Shown here: in pieces, positions 1 to 6,198 of the stretch
How positions within the stretch are numbered: position 1 is the stretch's first letter
How the letters are laid out: every line of letters starts with the position of its first letter
Assembly (NCBI GenBank): GCA_937983475.1
Contig: CALJZV010000476.1
Coordinates: 1 to 13,254 of the forward strand
DNA: 13,254 nt
Direction of reading: 5' to 3'
DNA from: an uncultured Verrucomicrobiales bacterium
GTDB taxonomy: Bacteria > Verrucomicrobiota > Verrucomicrobiia > Limisphaerales > JACDHS01
Notes under the pieces: model-generated
What the model saw: only the letters and a program-made list of their open reading frames with translations
Database searches by the model: none
What the model was told of the DNA's origin: nothing
Made by a program: the position numbers and the translations under genes

Positions 1-30
1 ATTTGATTGCATGGGACTACGCGGGTTACG

Positions 31-45
31 ATGACAGCATGTCAT
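31..45. promoter_or_regulatory. Inverted repeat over the lysE-type start codon
   Basis: ATGACA (31-36), three central bases GCA, then TGTCAT (40-45): a perfect 6-bp inverted repeat that includes the first bases of the start codon at 44. A repressor bound here would block initiation. The operator role is inference, since no regulator gene is adjacent in the window and only 30 bases of upstream sequence are visible. Confidence 0.3.
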
Positions 46-682
46 GAGCCTTCATGTGTTTTTCTTATATGTTGCGACTTGGACGGTGGTGGCGCTGACC
101 CCGGGGCCGGCAGTGTTTTGCGCGATGGCGCAGGCGACGCGCCACGGATTTCGGTCCAGCCTGGCGGGTGTCGCGGGCATCCAGGCGGGTAACGCGCTGT
201 TTTTTCTCTGCGTTGCGTTGGGGCTGGCAACATTGCTTGCGACGGCTTCCACGGCATTTTCTGTCCTGCGAATGGCAGGAGCGATTTATTTGTTTTATCT
301 CGGGGTTCGCATCATCGTTTCCACATTGCGACGAAACGCCCCCGTTGCCGGAATAATTTCCGGCAGTCCCGGCACGGCACCGTCGCGACGCGGGTTGTTT
401 TGGCAGGGACTGCTTATCCAAGTCACAAATCCCAAAGCGTTGTTGTTTGTGTCGGCTTTGCTGCCGCAGTTTCTAGATCAGGAGCGCCCGGTGCTGCTGC
501 AACTGGCCATACTGATGGCGGCGACGGTGGCGGTGGACTTTGCCGTGCTGTCAGGCTACGCGCTTTTCGCGGAGCGGGGGGCAAAGTCCTTTCGTGCGTC
601 CCGGTTCTCTATCTGGCTGGAACGGTTCTTTGGCGCGGCGCTGGTTTTTTTCGGACTGAAATTGCTATTGGCGAGGAAGTAA
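44..682 (+). CDS. LysE/RhtB-family amino-acid exporter
   Basis: A 212-residue inner-membrane protein of the LysE/RhtB superfamily, which exports amino acids or related metabolites by secondary transport. The family's N-terminal T-P-G-P signature is at residues 19-22 in the first membrane segment, followed by the glycine-rich second segment (GFRSSLAGVAGIQAGNAL, about 43-60). The conserved 'NPKALLFVSALLPQF' stretch lies past the middle, and the last hydrophobic segment runs to the C-terminus, as in the usual 200-210 residue six-segment topology. The ATG at 44 gives this standard N-terminus; an ATG at 31 is in another frame. I see no clear ribosome binding site. A 15-bp inverted repeat at 31-45 overlaps the start codon and could be an operator. 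The substrate cannot be told from sequence. The family call is very secure. Confidence 0.93.
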   Translation: MSLHVFFLYVATWTVVALTPGPAVFCAMAQATRHGFRSSLAGVAGIQAGNALFFLCVALGLATLLATASTAFSVLRMAGAIYLFYLGVRIIVSTLRRNAPVAGIISGSPGTAPSRRGLFWQGLLIQVTNPKALLFVSALLPQFLDQERPVLLQLAILMAATVAVDFAVLSGYALFAERGAKSFRASRFSIWLERFFGAALVFFGLKLLLARK

Positions 683-759
683 GGGGTGTTTTGGCGCAGG
701 GCGGGTTTGGGCTGTTAATTGGCGAGCGGGCTTGGTAGGGTCACGGCACGCCCCGATCA

Positions 760-1128
760 ATGGAACCGACTAAGACATTCAAAGAGGCGTTTTGCAGCCA
801 TTTCTGCTGTCCGCCCGAGCGTTTTGCCTATGAGGCGGTTTTCAAGTGCCTGTACCCACACGCGCTTTTGTTCTTCCGCATCTTTCTTTTGCTGCAGACC
901 CGCACCACGACCGAGGCGTTTGTGTTTATGGAAAAAGTGGGCCAGACGCGGACCGTTGAGGAACTGGAAGATGTCATCAGCGAATACCACAACGACATGC
1001 GCGACTTGAGCACCTACTGTGCGCGCCATTGGAACCTTCGGGTGTCGGCGCGGGCGGTCGCTCGCCTCAACACGACAATTCGCAGCCCGAAAAAATCCAG
1101 TCAATCCGCGCCCAGCACTGTTGCCTGA
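760..1128 (+). CDS. Unknown cysteine-containing protein, 122 aa
   Basis: I do not recognise a named family. The 122-residue product has Cys at 12, 16, 17, 30 and 87 and His at 14, 34 and 90, with the compact N-terminal pattern F-C-x(3)-C-C-P-P-E-x-F followed by K-C-L-Y-P-H-A (29-35). A hydrophobic patch (about 36-46) is too short and mixed for a confident membrane segment. The middle (about 64-84) is acidic and probably helical, and the C-terminal 20 residues are Ser/Lys-rich and probably disordered. Start is the ATG at 760; the stop lies 15 bp from the convergent metallophosphoesterase. The dense, in-register amphipathic protein and the fit between neighbours argue that it is coding. I have a memory-level impression of similar short 'CPPexF..CLypHA' proteins in Verrucomicrobiota. 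Metal or redox binding is possible but unproven. Confidence 0.72.
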   Translation: MEPTKTFKEAFCSHFCCPPERFAYEAVFKCLYPHALLFFRIFLLLQTRTTTEAFVFMEKVGQTRTVEELEDVISEYHNDMRDLSTYCARHWNLRVSARAVARLNTTIRSPKKSSQSAPSTVA

Positions 1129-1143
1129 AGCGGGGTTTGCCCC

Positions 1144-2010
1144 TTACACCAACGTCAACAGGCTGACCTCCGGCCGGCAATTGATGCGCAGGCCGTACAC
1201 GTTTCCCACGCCCTTGGTGATGTGAATCCAGCGGTTGTCCCAGAGATGCAGCCCCTTGACGAACCGGCGGTCCTTTACCGGAGCGATGGGCGCGCCAAGC
1301 AGCGGCAGGCGAACCTGTCCCCCGTGAGTGTGCCCGCACAGCAGCAGGTCCCATGGATACGGCTTAAGCGGGTCCTTGGTGTCGGGATTGTGCGACAGGG
1401 CGATTGTGACGTGGTTCTGTCCTGGTGTTACTTTGCTGAAGGCGTCAGCGGGGCGGAAATCATTTTCCCAAATGTCGCCCATGCCGACGACGTTCAACTC
1501 CCAGCCACGCCGTTCCAAGCGCAACGAACCGTTGTCGAGCAGCGCAATTCCCGCGCGATCCAGACAGGCGCGAACCTCGATCGAATCGCCGTAGCCATGG
1601 ATTTTGCGGCACCATTCGCCGCCATCATGGTTGCCCAGGGTCGCAAAAGTCGGCGCGGCCTTGGGCAACAGCGAGAGCACCTTGGCGTAGCGGTTCCACT
1701 GATCGTATTTCCGGGTGATATAATCGCCTGTAAGACAAATGACATCCGGGTTCAACTCCAGCCCTTTGCGAATTGCGCGCTCAATGAAATCCAGACTGAC
1801 CAAATTCGAGGCATGCAGGTCCGAAAGATGTAGAATTTTCAGTGCCTGCGGGCGCGGCGCTTTGCCGATGGGCACCGTGTGGCGGCCCACTTCAAGCCAT
1901 TGAGATTCGACGGCCTTGCCATAAGCGCCGGTAACAGTGCTGCCAATGCCTGCGACGGCAAGGCTCTTGAGAAAACGTCTGCGGGAAAACCGCGTTTGAA
2001 TGTCTGCCAT
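1144..2010 (-). CDS. Tat-exported metallophosphoesterase, YkuE/LpxG-like
   Basis: A 288-residue calcineurin-like phosphoesterase. The N-terminus carries a perfect twin-arginine motif S-R-R-R-F-L-K (residues 9-15) before a hydrophobic Ala/Gly segment (16-30), so it should be exported folded. All metal-site motifs are present in order: S-D-L-H (63-66), G-D-Y (95-97), G-N-H-D (126-129), S-H-N-P-D (206-210) and G-H-T-H-G-G (226-231), so the enzyme should be active with a two-metal centre. Closest in layout are Bacillus YkuE, a known Tat-dependent cell-envelope phosphoesterase, and the LpxG type that cleaves UDP-2,3-diacylglucosamine in lipid A synthesis. The Tat signal favours a YkuE-like periplasmic role, and the substrate is unknown. 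It is read leftward, 241 bp downstream of the pilin-domain gene, and converges with the 122-aa unknown. Confidence 0.92.
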   Translation of the reverse strand: MADIQTRFSRRRFLKSLAVAGIGSTVTGAYGKAVESQWLEVGRHTVPIGKAPRPQALKILHLSDLHASNLVSLDFIERAIRKGLELNPDVICLTGDYITRKYDQWNRYAKVLSLLPKAAPTFATLGNHDGGEWCRKIHGYGDSIEVRACLDRAGIALLDNGSLRLERRGWELNVVGMGDIWENDFRPADAFSKVTPGQNHVTIALSHNPDTKDPLKPYPWDLLLCGHTHGGQVRLPLLGAPIAPVKDRRFVKGLHLWDNRWIHITKGVGNVYGLRINCRPEVSLLTLV

Positions 2011-2085
2011 ACTCCTTGCCGGGAGTTAAGCAGGTGGCTTGCCAATGGGAACCCAAGGCAAATGAACCTAAAAAGCCGATGAACA

Positions 2086-2109
2086 ACGAAGGCGCGAAGG
2101 CACAAAGGC
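2086..2109. repeat. Three 8-nt GAAGGC-type units
   Basis: Units acgaaggc (2086-2093), gcgaaggc (2094-2101) and acaaaggc (2102-2109) stand in exact 8-nt register. Read on the minus strand they give the GCCTTTGTGCCTTCGCG type of phrase that I associate, from memory, with dispersed intergenic repeats in Verrucomicrobiota and other environmental genomes. The function is unknown. The unit lies in the 241-bp gap upstream of the metallophosphoesterase. Confidence 0.5.
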
Positions 2110-2151
2110 GGAATGGGATTTTCTTTGGATTGGGCCGCCATCTTCCCCGTG

Positions 2152-2169
2152 TGTGAAAATGGTTTCACA
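2152..2169. repeat. 7-bp inverted repeat upstream of the phosphoesterase gene
   Basis: TGTGAAA (2152-2158), a 4-base centre, then TTTCACA (2163-2169), about 140 bp upstream of the phosphoesterase start (2010, minus strand). It could be an operator or a small hairpin. It resembles a CRP half-site pair, but the TGTGA/TCACA spacing is 8 rather than 6, and no T tract follows directly. Apart from this and the 8-nt repeat I see nothing in the gap 2011-2251. Confidence 0.3.
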
Positions 2170-2251
2170 TTCCGGATGTTTTTTAATCAATTGCTTCCCG
2201 CTTTTAAGCCTTTGGTGTTCAATCTCGACGGCCGTTTTTGGGCTAAGCAAG

Positions 2252-2677
2252 CTACGGCTTCGTCGGCGCATTGGTGCTGGACTTCTGGATGTCGTCCCCG
2301 TCGCCGAAGGTTTTGTTGGGGCCTGCTGAGGCAATGCGCAGGTGATTGGTCCCTTGGATTTCAATCCGGTAGGGTGTGCCCCATGGGTCGAGGAATTCAC
2401 CGCCGCTGCCGGCGGACTTGGCATCCATCAGCAGGAAGACGATCTTTTTTTCATTCTCGCCGCGCAGTGACCGAAGAGTGTCAGCGAGTTCTCCTGAAGG
2501 ATAATGTCCCAAATGTTTCCGGTGCTCCTCCATCGCCGCGCCGATGGAAATAATTTCCGCATTGGCCCTGCCTTTTGTGGCCCACTCCATCAAGCGAGGA
2601 AGCCGAGCGGCCACCAGGAAAATGAAGACCAGCAGCGCGAAGCCGAAGAAGATTAGTAAAAGTCGTTTCGGATTCAT
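2252..2677 (-). CDS. Membrane-anchored protein with GspG-like pilin C-terminal domain
   Basis: A 141-residue protein with a basic N-terminus (MNPKR), one strong membrane segment (residues 5-24) and a periplasmic domain. The C-terminal part carries the type II secretion major pseudopilin (GspG/T2SSG) fingerprint: F-L-D-P-W-G-T-P-Y (95-103) and then S-A-G-P-N-K-T-F-G-D-G-D-D-I (117-130), which in GspG forms a Ca2+-binding loop. The canonical prepilin peptidase site (G-F-T-L-I-E) is missing, so this is probably a fixed membrane protein using a pilin-type fold rather than an assembled pilin. Its ATG overlaps the thiH stop by 4 bp (ATGA, 2674-2677), which suggests translational coupling. No secretion-system genes are nearby, and its link to thiamine is unexplained. 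Confidence 0.82.
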   Translation of the reverse strand: MNPKRLLLIFFGFALLVFIFLVAARLPRLMEWATKGRANAEIISIGAAMEEHRKHLGHYPSGELADTLRSLRGENEKKIVFLLMDAKSAGSGGEFLDPWGTPYRIEIQGTNHLRIASAGPNKTFGDGDDIQKSSTNAPTKP

Positions 2678-3876
2678 GCCATCAACGCCGCGTCCCAGTC
2701 CTTCCAGACCGGCTCGTAACCCAGTTGGCGAATCAGTTCCGCGACCTCGCCGGGAGACCGCTCATCGGCAATGTCGAACTGCCCGGTGGCCTGCGTTGTG
2801 CGGCCCGGATTCGAAGCCCATTCGCTGGACCCGCCCGCCAGTTCCACGATGCGACCGCGCACGGTCTGGTGAATTTTCTCTTTCCCCGCGCCGGTATAGC
2901 CGCCCGGCTCGGTGTGGCTACCGGCGCTCATCATTGTGACGCCAAGCGGAATCAGCCCGTTACGGAGCTGCGCCGGCTCGCGGGTGGAGAGCACCAGCCC
3001 CACGTCCGGAAACACAAGCCGAAAGGCGCAGATTAATTGCACCAGTTCGCGGTCGGTCATCCGGGTCAATGGTTGGAATTCGCCCGCGCAAGGCCGCAGT
3101 CTCGGCAGCGAAATGGTCACCTGAGCCTTCCAGCAGGTACGCAGCAAATAAGCCGTGTGAGCGGCCACACAAAGCGCCTCGCGCCGCCAGTCGCTCAACC
3201 CGTACAGCGCGCCGATGCCCAGCCGACGGAAGCCCGCCGCATAAGCGCGCTCGGGGGTTTCCAGCCGCCAGTCGAAATTGCGCTTGGGCCCTGCCGTGTG
3301 CATCTGCCCGTAGACCTCGCGGTCATAGGTTTCCTGATAGACCACCAACCCGTCCGCTCCGGCGCGCACCATCGGCGCGTAATCCTCGGTTTCCATCGGC
3401 CCCACCTCGAGCGACACGCCCGGCACTTCGGAATGCACCGCGCGAACGCACTCCTCCAAATAGCCGTTAGAGACGAACTTCGGGTGCTCGCCCGCAACCA
3501 AAAGAATGTTGCGAAAGCCCTGTTCCTTCAGCGCGCGGGTTTCGCGCAACACGTCGTCCACCGATAGCGTTACGCGCAAAATTGGGTTGTCGCGTGAAAA
3601 TCCGCAATAGGTGCAGTTGTTGATGCATTCGTTGGACAAATACAACGGCGCGAACAACCGGATGACCTTGCCAAAGCGCTGCTGGGTCAGTTGCTGAGAG
3701 CGGCGGCAGAGAGGCTCCAGCAGATCGGAAGCCCCCGGAGAAATGAGCCGCGCGAAATCCGCCAACGCCAGATCCCGCCGGAGCAGAACATCGCGTGCCG
3801 ACGCCGCGGAGACTGACGCGGAAAGCATCAGCAGATCGTCCAGCGGCAGCGCATTGAATTCGGCAACAAAACTCAC
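2674..3876 (-). CDS. thiH: 2-iminoacetate synthase ThiH (tyrosine lyase)
   Basis: A radical SAM enzyme of 400 residues that cleaves L-tyrosine to 2-iminoacetate (dehydroglycine) and p-cresol, using S-adenosylmethionine and a [4Fe-4S] cluster. The product feeds thiazole formation by ThiG. The cluster motif C-x3-C-x2-C is complete (Cys84, Cys88, Cys91, in N-E-C-I-N-N-C-T-Y-C). Other family marks are 'YQETYD', 'GALYGLSDWRREAL' and the typical C-terminus 'IADERSPGEV...GYEPVWKDWDAAL'. The start is GTG at 3876 and no strong ribosome binding site is visible. ThiH usually sits with thiS and thiG; here it follows the slyX-like gene by 66 bp and overlaps a pilin-domain gene, so its partners must be encoded elsewhere. 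ThiH rather than ThiO implies the oxygen-sensitive route. Confidence 0.96.
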   Translation of the reverse strand: MSFVAEFNALPLDDLLMLSASVSAASARDVLLRRDLALADFARLISPGASDLLEPLCRRSQQLTQQRFGKVIRLFAPLYLSNECINNCTYCGFSRDNPILRVTLSVDDVLRETRALKEQGFRNILLVAGEHPKFVSNGYLEECVRAVHSEVPGVSLEVGPMETEDYAPMVRAGADGLVVYQETYDREVYGQMHTAGPKRNFDWRLETPERAYAAGFRRLGIGALYGLSDWRREALCVAAHTAYLLRTCWKAQVTISLPRLRPCAGEFQPLTRMTDRELVQLICAFRLVFPDVGLVLSTREPAQLRNGLIPLGVTMMSAGSHTEPGGYTGAGKEKIHQTVRGRIVELAGGSSEWASNPGRTTQATGQFDIADERSPGEVAELIRQLGYEPVWKDWDAALMA

Positions 3877-3942
3877 GGCCGGAAGATAAACGCCAACTTC
3901 ACCGGCACCAAGCAGAGAAAATCACCAAGCCATGAACCAGAC

Positions 3943-4152
3943 CTATTGATAATGCGGCGGCTTGGCGCTGGTGGATTTGATGCGGTCGCTTTCGAGGGTT
4001 TCGAGGGTCTCCGACACGCGGCGAACCAGCGTCTTGAGCCGCTGCAATTCGCGCGCCTGCTCGACGACGACCTCATTGAGTTGCTCCACCTGCCGCTCCA
4101 GGTGAGCGACGTGGGCCTCCAATCCCTTGATCTGATCGGCTATGGTTCGCAT
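3943..4152 (-). CDS. slyX: SlyX-family coiled-coil protein
   Basis: A 69-residue protein that is almost entirely one heptad-patterned helix (residues about 3-53, I-x3-L-x6-L-x3-V-x2-L spacing) and ends in K-P-P-H-Y-Q. The short coiled coil plus a terminal P-P-H-Y is the hallmark of SlyX; the E. coli protein is 72 residues and ends in P-P-P-H-Y. The molecular role of SlyX is not established. I chose the ATG at 4152. A longer frame starting with TTG at 4173 would add seven residues, but that TTG lies inside a terminator hairpin and the added residues do not resemble SlyX. The gene lies 66 bp upstream of thiH on the same strand and may share its transcript. How it is transcribed is puzzling, because the terminator tail touches its start codon. 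Confidence 0.8.
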   Translation of the reverse strand: MRTIADQIKGLEAHVAHLERQVEQLNEVVVEQARELQRLKTLVRRVSETLETLESDRIKSTSAKPPHYQ

Positions 4153-4153
4153 G

Positions 4154-4188
4154 AAATAATAAGGGTCTACCAAATATTTGGCAGACCC
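4154..4188 (-). terminator. Rho-independent terminator of the LamG gene
   Basis: On the minus strand a 26-nt near-palindrome (4188 to 4163) begins about 30 nt after the LamG stop. Its arms are GGGTCTGCCAAA and the complementary TTTGGTAGACCC, followed at once by TTATTATTT (4162-4154). The single non-Watson-Crick pair is G-U in minus-strand RNA but A-C in plus-strand RNA, so the structure fits leftward transcription. The T-rich tail reaches the slyX ATG (4152). Confidence 0.75.
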
Positions 4189-4218
4189 TCGCCGAATACA
4201 ATTTAACTTGGACTAAAA

Positions 4219-5292
4219 TTATTTACCGGTCCCTTGAAGGTTGAAGTAAATGGACTGCTTCTGGCCATGATTGAGTCTAAGAATTGCTACAACGAGATTG
4301 TGAATTCTTTCCGCATCATTTGAGCCGGGAATTACGAAGTTAGGATTGTTAAATTGTCTCCTAAGGTTTTGAGTCAGCCTGTTTAAGGATAAATTGATAC
4401 TGGAGGCATCGGTTGCGAAAGCCTGTTTTTCAGCTTGGCAAATCGCTAACTCATCCTTCAACCCTGCCATTTCTGTTTCTAGGAATACAATCGTTGAATT
4501 GGCAGCAACGAGTTCTGCCAGAACCTTGGCATAGGCCTCCTCGCATTCAATTACGATTTGGCCCGGATTTTGATAAAGCAAATCCACTTCGGCTGGTGAC
4601 AGTACGCGGCTATAAACTTGAACTTCATCAATCAAACCCGTGAACCGTCCTTCTGGGATTCCGTTGACAGTCACTCCACCAATGAGAAAGGCCACAGAAT
4701 TGGCTACCAAGGACGCACTTGCCGTGTTTGACTGCTCCACTGGCGCACCGTCTACGTAAATGGAACGGCTGACTCCAGGGTTGAATGTTACCACTATTTG
4801 ATGCCATTGGCCGTCCGTTACGGTGGTGGTTGAGGTTACTGACAACCACGCCGCTCCTTCACCAAAAATGGCCTTGCCAAGCTGCCCGCCCCCTCCGGTC
4901 CTGTTGACTGATAGCCAGAAACCATTGGCTGTAAATGCAGCATGCTTGCTCACAATCTGGGAATCATTAATGTTGTAGCCTGTGGGCGTCTTTATCCAAG
5001 CCACAATTGAAAAGGGTCGATTGCTAAAAGACAGCCCGGTTCCAATGTTAACAAACCCATTTAAAGCGCGGTCCACACTCAGCGCGTTGCCTGAGATGCC
5101 ACCCGGCACAATGGATGCTCCGGTCGTAGATAAAGCTCCGTGAAATTGGCCTGCGCTATCAAATGCAGTTGTACCTCCTGCCTCGTCAAATTTCCAGTGT
5201 GAGACTATTGCCGCATTTGCTTGGCCAATAACAAGACAGGCTGCAAGGATTGAAAATGCCTGTTTTTTAATTTTATTGATGTAAGTTTTCAT
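4219..5292 (-). CDS. Exported LamG-domain (concanavalin A-like) protein with coiled-coil tail
   Basis: A 357-residue protein with a Sec signal peptide: basic MKTYINKIKK, a hydrophobic core, then A-N-A with cleavage expected after residue 27. Residues about 30-240 form a LamG/Laminin_G_3-type jelly-roll, seen in 'HWKFDE' near the start, 'FSIVAWI' (95-100), 'GQWHQIVVTF' (161-170), 'SIYVDG' (177-182) and the diagnostic 'GLIDEVQVYSRVLSPAEV' (219-236). Residues about 250-290 look like a short coiled coil bounded by Cys250 and Cys285. The last 65 residues match nothing I recognise. No PEP-CTERM anchor or catalytic domain is present, so glycan or surface binding is the likely role, by inference. AAGGGG just before the ATG is a possible ribosome binding site. 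Base composition is clearly more AT-rich than the flanks, and the gene is divergent from the methyltransferase-like gene. Confidence 0.88.
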   Translation of the reverse strand: MKTYINKIKKQAFSILAACLVIGQANAAIVSHWKFDEAGGTTAFDSAGQFHGALSTTGASIVPGGISGNALSVDRALNGFVNIGTGLSFSNRPFSIVAWIKTPTGYNINDSQIVSKHAAFTANGFWLSVNRTGGGGQLGKAIFGEGAAWLSVTSTTTVTDGQWHQIVVTFNPGVSRSIYVDGAPVEQSNTASASLVANSVAFLIGGVTVNGIPEGRFTGLIDEVQVYSRVLSPAEVDLLYQNPGQIVIECEEAYAKVLAELVAANSTIVFLETEMAGLKDELAICQAEKQAFATDASSINLSLNRLTQNLRRQFNNPNFVIPGSNDAERIHNLVVAILRLNHGQKQSIYFNLQGTGK

Positions 5293-5346
5293 ATTCCCCT
5301 TGGCTTTGTTGTTTAATTGTTTGAACCGGGGCCAATTCTTTGAATT

Positions 5347-5375
5347 TTGAAAATTTAATCAAACTAATTTATTAA
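5347..5375 (+). promoter_or_regulatory. Candidate promoter for the methyltransferase-like gene
   Basis: TTGAAA (5347-5352), 17 bases, TATTAA (5370-5375) matches the housekeeping sigma pattern at five and four of six positions. It would leave a leader of about 75 nt before the ATG at 5458. The whole 165-bp divergent gap is AT-rich, so chance matches are likely. Confidence 0.3.
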
Positions 5376-5457
5376 CCAAATAAAGATGAATTACTTTACT
5401 TGGTTGCCCCGAATTCTTAGTTTCTCTGAGCTTTAAAAAATCATCTGAAAGATCATC

Positions 5458-6198
5458 ATGATAGCAAAATCCGTGGCTGATTTAATGGCCCAACATTGCG
5501 AGGGTAAAGGTGGGGTGGCAACCTGTTTTGGTGACCAGCGAATGGGGTTTGACTCAAACAACTGGAAAAAGGGAGATCGAGCTGAGGCTTTTTTTCAATC
5601 AATTGGATATAGGGAATTTTATGACATCGACTATAATGGGAAGGCGACATATAATTTGGATTTGGGTAAACCGTTTCCGCCAAAATTTGAAGAGTCCGTT
5701 GATTTACTTTTTGATGGTGGGTGTGCGGAGCATGTGCCGAATATATTTCAAGCATTCGAAAATGCCTGGAAAATGGTGAAAGTAGGGGGCTGTTTTATTG
5801 CGCAAAACCCAATCAATCAATTCGACAAATGTTATTGGAACATCAATCCAGAGTTTCACCTTGCGCATCTGCCAGCCAATGGCTTTGAGATGCTTCACAT
5901 CGGGGTGGTAGTTAATTTAAATTTGCCGGGACAAGCAGCTTTTCTTCTTCAGCGCCTTCTGCCTAAAAAAACTGTTTCCGCAGTTCAAAGTTCCAGTTCA
6001 AGATCAAAAACGAGGCTTGTTGATTGGGCCTTTTCTGTGAACCGTAATTTTGAGATAAGTCCGCATTCGAAACTGTGGGAAGTAATGAAATCGATTTTTG
6101 TACCGGAAAATACTTCGACAATAGTGATTGCCCGTAAAGTCCGGCCGTTCAAAGGTGCAGCTATCGTGGATCAGGAAGGATACGATCGCCAAACATAA
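5458..6198 (+). CDS. SAM-dependent methyltransferase-like protein
   Basis: A 246-residue protein resembling class I SAM methyltransferases of the Methyltransf_11/23 kind found in surface-polysaccharide loci. The clearest part is 'VDLLFDGGCAEHVPNIFQAFENAWKMVKVGG' in pieces: L-F-D-G-G-C-A-E-H-V (84-93) is the motif II/III area, and the helix F-Q-A-F-E-N-A-W-K-M-V-K-V-G-G (97-111) is the usual post-motif segment, followed by 'FIAQNP' (113-118). The classical glycine-rich motif I (E-x-G-x-G-x-G) is not evident; residues 20-30 (V-A-T-C-F-G-D-Q-R-M-G) occupy that place. It may be a divergent subfamily or have lost SAM binding. The start is ATG 5458. The AT-rich composition, shared with the LamG gene, suggests transfer. 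The substrate is unknown; calling it a glycan methyltransferase would be a guess. Confidence 0.72.
   Translation: MIAKSVADLMAQHCEGKGGVATCFGDQRMGFDSNNWKKGDRAEAFFQSIGYREFYDIDYNGKATYNLDLGKPFPPKFEESVDLLFDGGCAEHVPNIFQAFENAWKMVKVGGCFIAQNPINQFDKCYWNINPEFHLAHLPANGFEMLHIGVVVNLNLPGQAAFLLQRLLPKKTVSAVQSSSSRSKTRLVDWAFSVNRNFEISPHSKLWEVMKSIFVPENTSTIVIARKVRPFKGAAIVDQEGYDRQT

Noticed and set aside
1222..1833. Open frame antisense to the metallophosphoesterase (203 codons)
   Set aside because: All phosphoesterase motifs lie on the other strand; this product has no domain features.
2152..2169. CRP/FNR-type operator
   Set aside because: TGTGA and TCACA are 8 bp apart rather than 6, and no regulator context is visible; kept only as an inverted repeat.
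4153..4173. TTG start giving a 76-residue SlyX
   Set aside because: The codon lies inside the terminator hairpin, and the extra residues do not resemble SlyX N-termini.
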